Translations under genes and position numbers: made by a program
The notes under the pieces: model-generated
What the model saw: the letters and a program-made list of their open reading frames with translations, nothing else
Databases searched by the model: none
What the model was told of the DNA's origin: nothing
Source of the DNA: Choristoneura fumiferana
Lineage: Eukaryota; Arthropoda; Insecta; Lepidoptera; Tortricidae
Length of the DNA stretch: 64,000 bases
Assembly: GCF_025370935.1 (NCBI RefSeq)
Contig: NC_133472.1
Span: forward strand, 6,607,336-6,671,335
Direction of reading: 5' to 3'
In this document: one piece after another, positions 63,136-64,000 of the stretch
Numbering within the stretch: the stretch's first letter is position 1
Layout of the letters: each line of letters opens with the position of its first letter

Positions 63136-64000
63136 GCCTCCAGGTGGTTAACGATATTGATAAATATACCGCACGAAATTGTGTTTAAAAGTAAGTGATA
63201 TTAGGTATATATTTGTAGAGGTACTTAGATAGTTATTAGCGAGTAGCAAATATAGCGCATATTTAAAAAGCGATAATTGTAGCTACTGCTTCCAGAGGTT
63301 TTGTCATGCCGAAGTGACGTCGAAGAAAAGGATAGGCATATGCCTTTCGAAACAGGAGCAAAAAAGACAAAGCATGCAGATGTGTGTTGCCGCTGCATTG
63401 TAGCCATGTTTTTCGGTTGTTTAAAGGCATTTTTTTGTTGTTACCTTTGTGCTACTGATGTCATATTGACAATTCCATTCATCTGCTCTGCCAAAGAAAT
63501 CATCATTCACACAGCCGTATTAATGAACACCGTTCCATTTACTCCCCAAACTACCCTATTGTGACGTCATTGCCACAAAAATCCGGGGTCTACTCATATT
63601 TATATCGATAGTTAACTTACATTGTTAACATCGAATGACAGGTATGACAGTTAGGTATTTAATGTAGGGTAACCACACTTCGGGACCTTCATTATTTGTT
63701 TTATTAGAAAATTAGCGATCCTTAAATAAATACAGCTAATTTTAGCAACAGGATTAATGTAGTATACTATTTAGTATTAACTGAATCACAGTAAAGTGTT
63801 TTGTATTACCAATTTGAAGTTACCCTGTATTTATTTATTTAGACAGAACGAAGCCGCAGGCGGTATAGAATCTTACTGAGCGCACGCGGCGCACGCTTGA
63901 CTTTTTTTATGACCAAAGTCACAGAGCATGTGACCTTGGCATGAGTCAGGCACTGTTTACTCTGATAACGTTATCGCCACCAATGTCAAGGGAAGTCAAG

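Larger units (their letters stand above)
55989..64000. other. Unassigned sequence between repeats, 56-64 kb
   Basis: Stretches 55989-56435, 57225-57559, 58282-58736, 59239-59536, 60161-61074, 61996-62145 and 62842-64000. The first exon and promoter of the minus-strand gene should lie here or beyond, but no CDS start exon ending in phase 1 could be identified. Frames at 60683-60945 and 63225-63564 lack motifs. Confidence 0.5.

Overview
This window looks like nuclear DNA of a lepidopteran insect (moth or butterfly). It is AT-rich, almost free of long reading frames, and densely packed with repeat types typical of Lepidoptera: Lep1-like non-autonomous Helitrons (A|TC...CTAG|T ends, 'CGAAGCCGCGGGCAAAAGCTAG' style tails), tRNA-derived SINEs, LINE ORF2 tails ending in (ATG/CAT)n, and many short inverted-repeat (MITE/foldback) elements. 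The species cannot be told from the sequence alone. No rRNA, true tRNA, CRISPR array or bacterial-type operon was seen.

Gene content: the only convincing protein-coding locus is on the minus strand at about 53.6-56.0 kb. A very GC-rich exon (53629-55337, about 569 codons) is preceded by a small exon (55857-55988, 43 complete codons). Both have good splice sites, and the intron phases fit exactly (a Gly codon split G|GG). The encoded segment is low-complexity, Ser/Pro/Arg/Ala-rich scaffold-like protein with short conserved-looking motifs (Ser-rich SLSRSSSL, LSEDSGYSE, a basic FRFSGRKEKKG patch, KSMEFLLDKE). I cannot name it securely. A third, weaker candidate exon lies about 24 kb downstream at 29496-29565 (minus; phase 0, GC-rich third positions, ends in TAA). 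The rest would be long introns and flanks. A separate coding-looking fragment (9768-10019, minus) is cut off by a transposable element.

Region by region: 1-10 kb holds foldback elements, two hAT-type MITEs (both with perfect 8-bp target duplications), SINEs, and a Helitron split by a terminal-inverted-repeat (TIR) element. 10-20 kb holds SINEs, a tandem duplication, a 0.75-kb P-like element with a THAP zinc-finger start that was itself hit by a SINE, and microsatellites. 20-34 kb is a mosaic of MITEs with several nested insertions (26.3, 31.1-31.7, 32.1-32.7 kb). 34-53 kb is long non-coding sequence with scattered MITEs, Helitrons, LINE tails and SINEs. 53.3-56 kb is the gene. 56-64 kb returns to repeats, including a Helitron with internal 117-118-bp tandem units.

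The main interest is the hidden exon structure of the gene, the THAP/P-like element, and the many datable nested insertions. Nothing points to a defence system or other novel multi-gene system.
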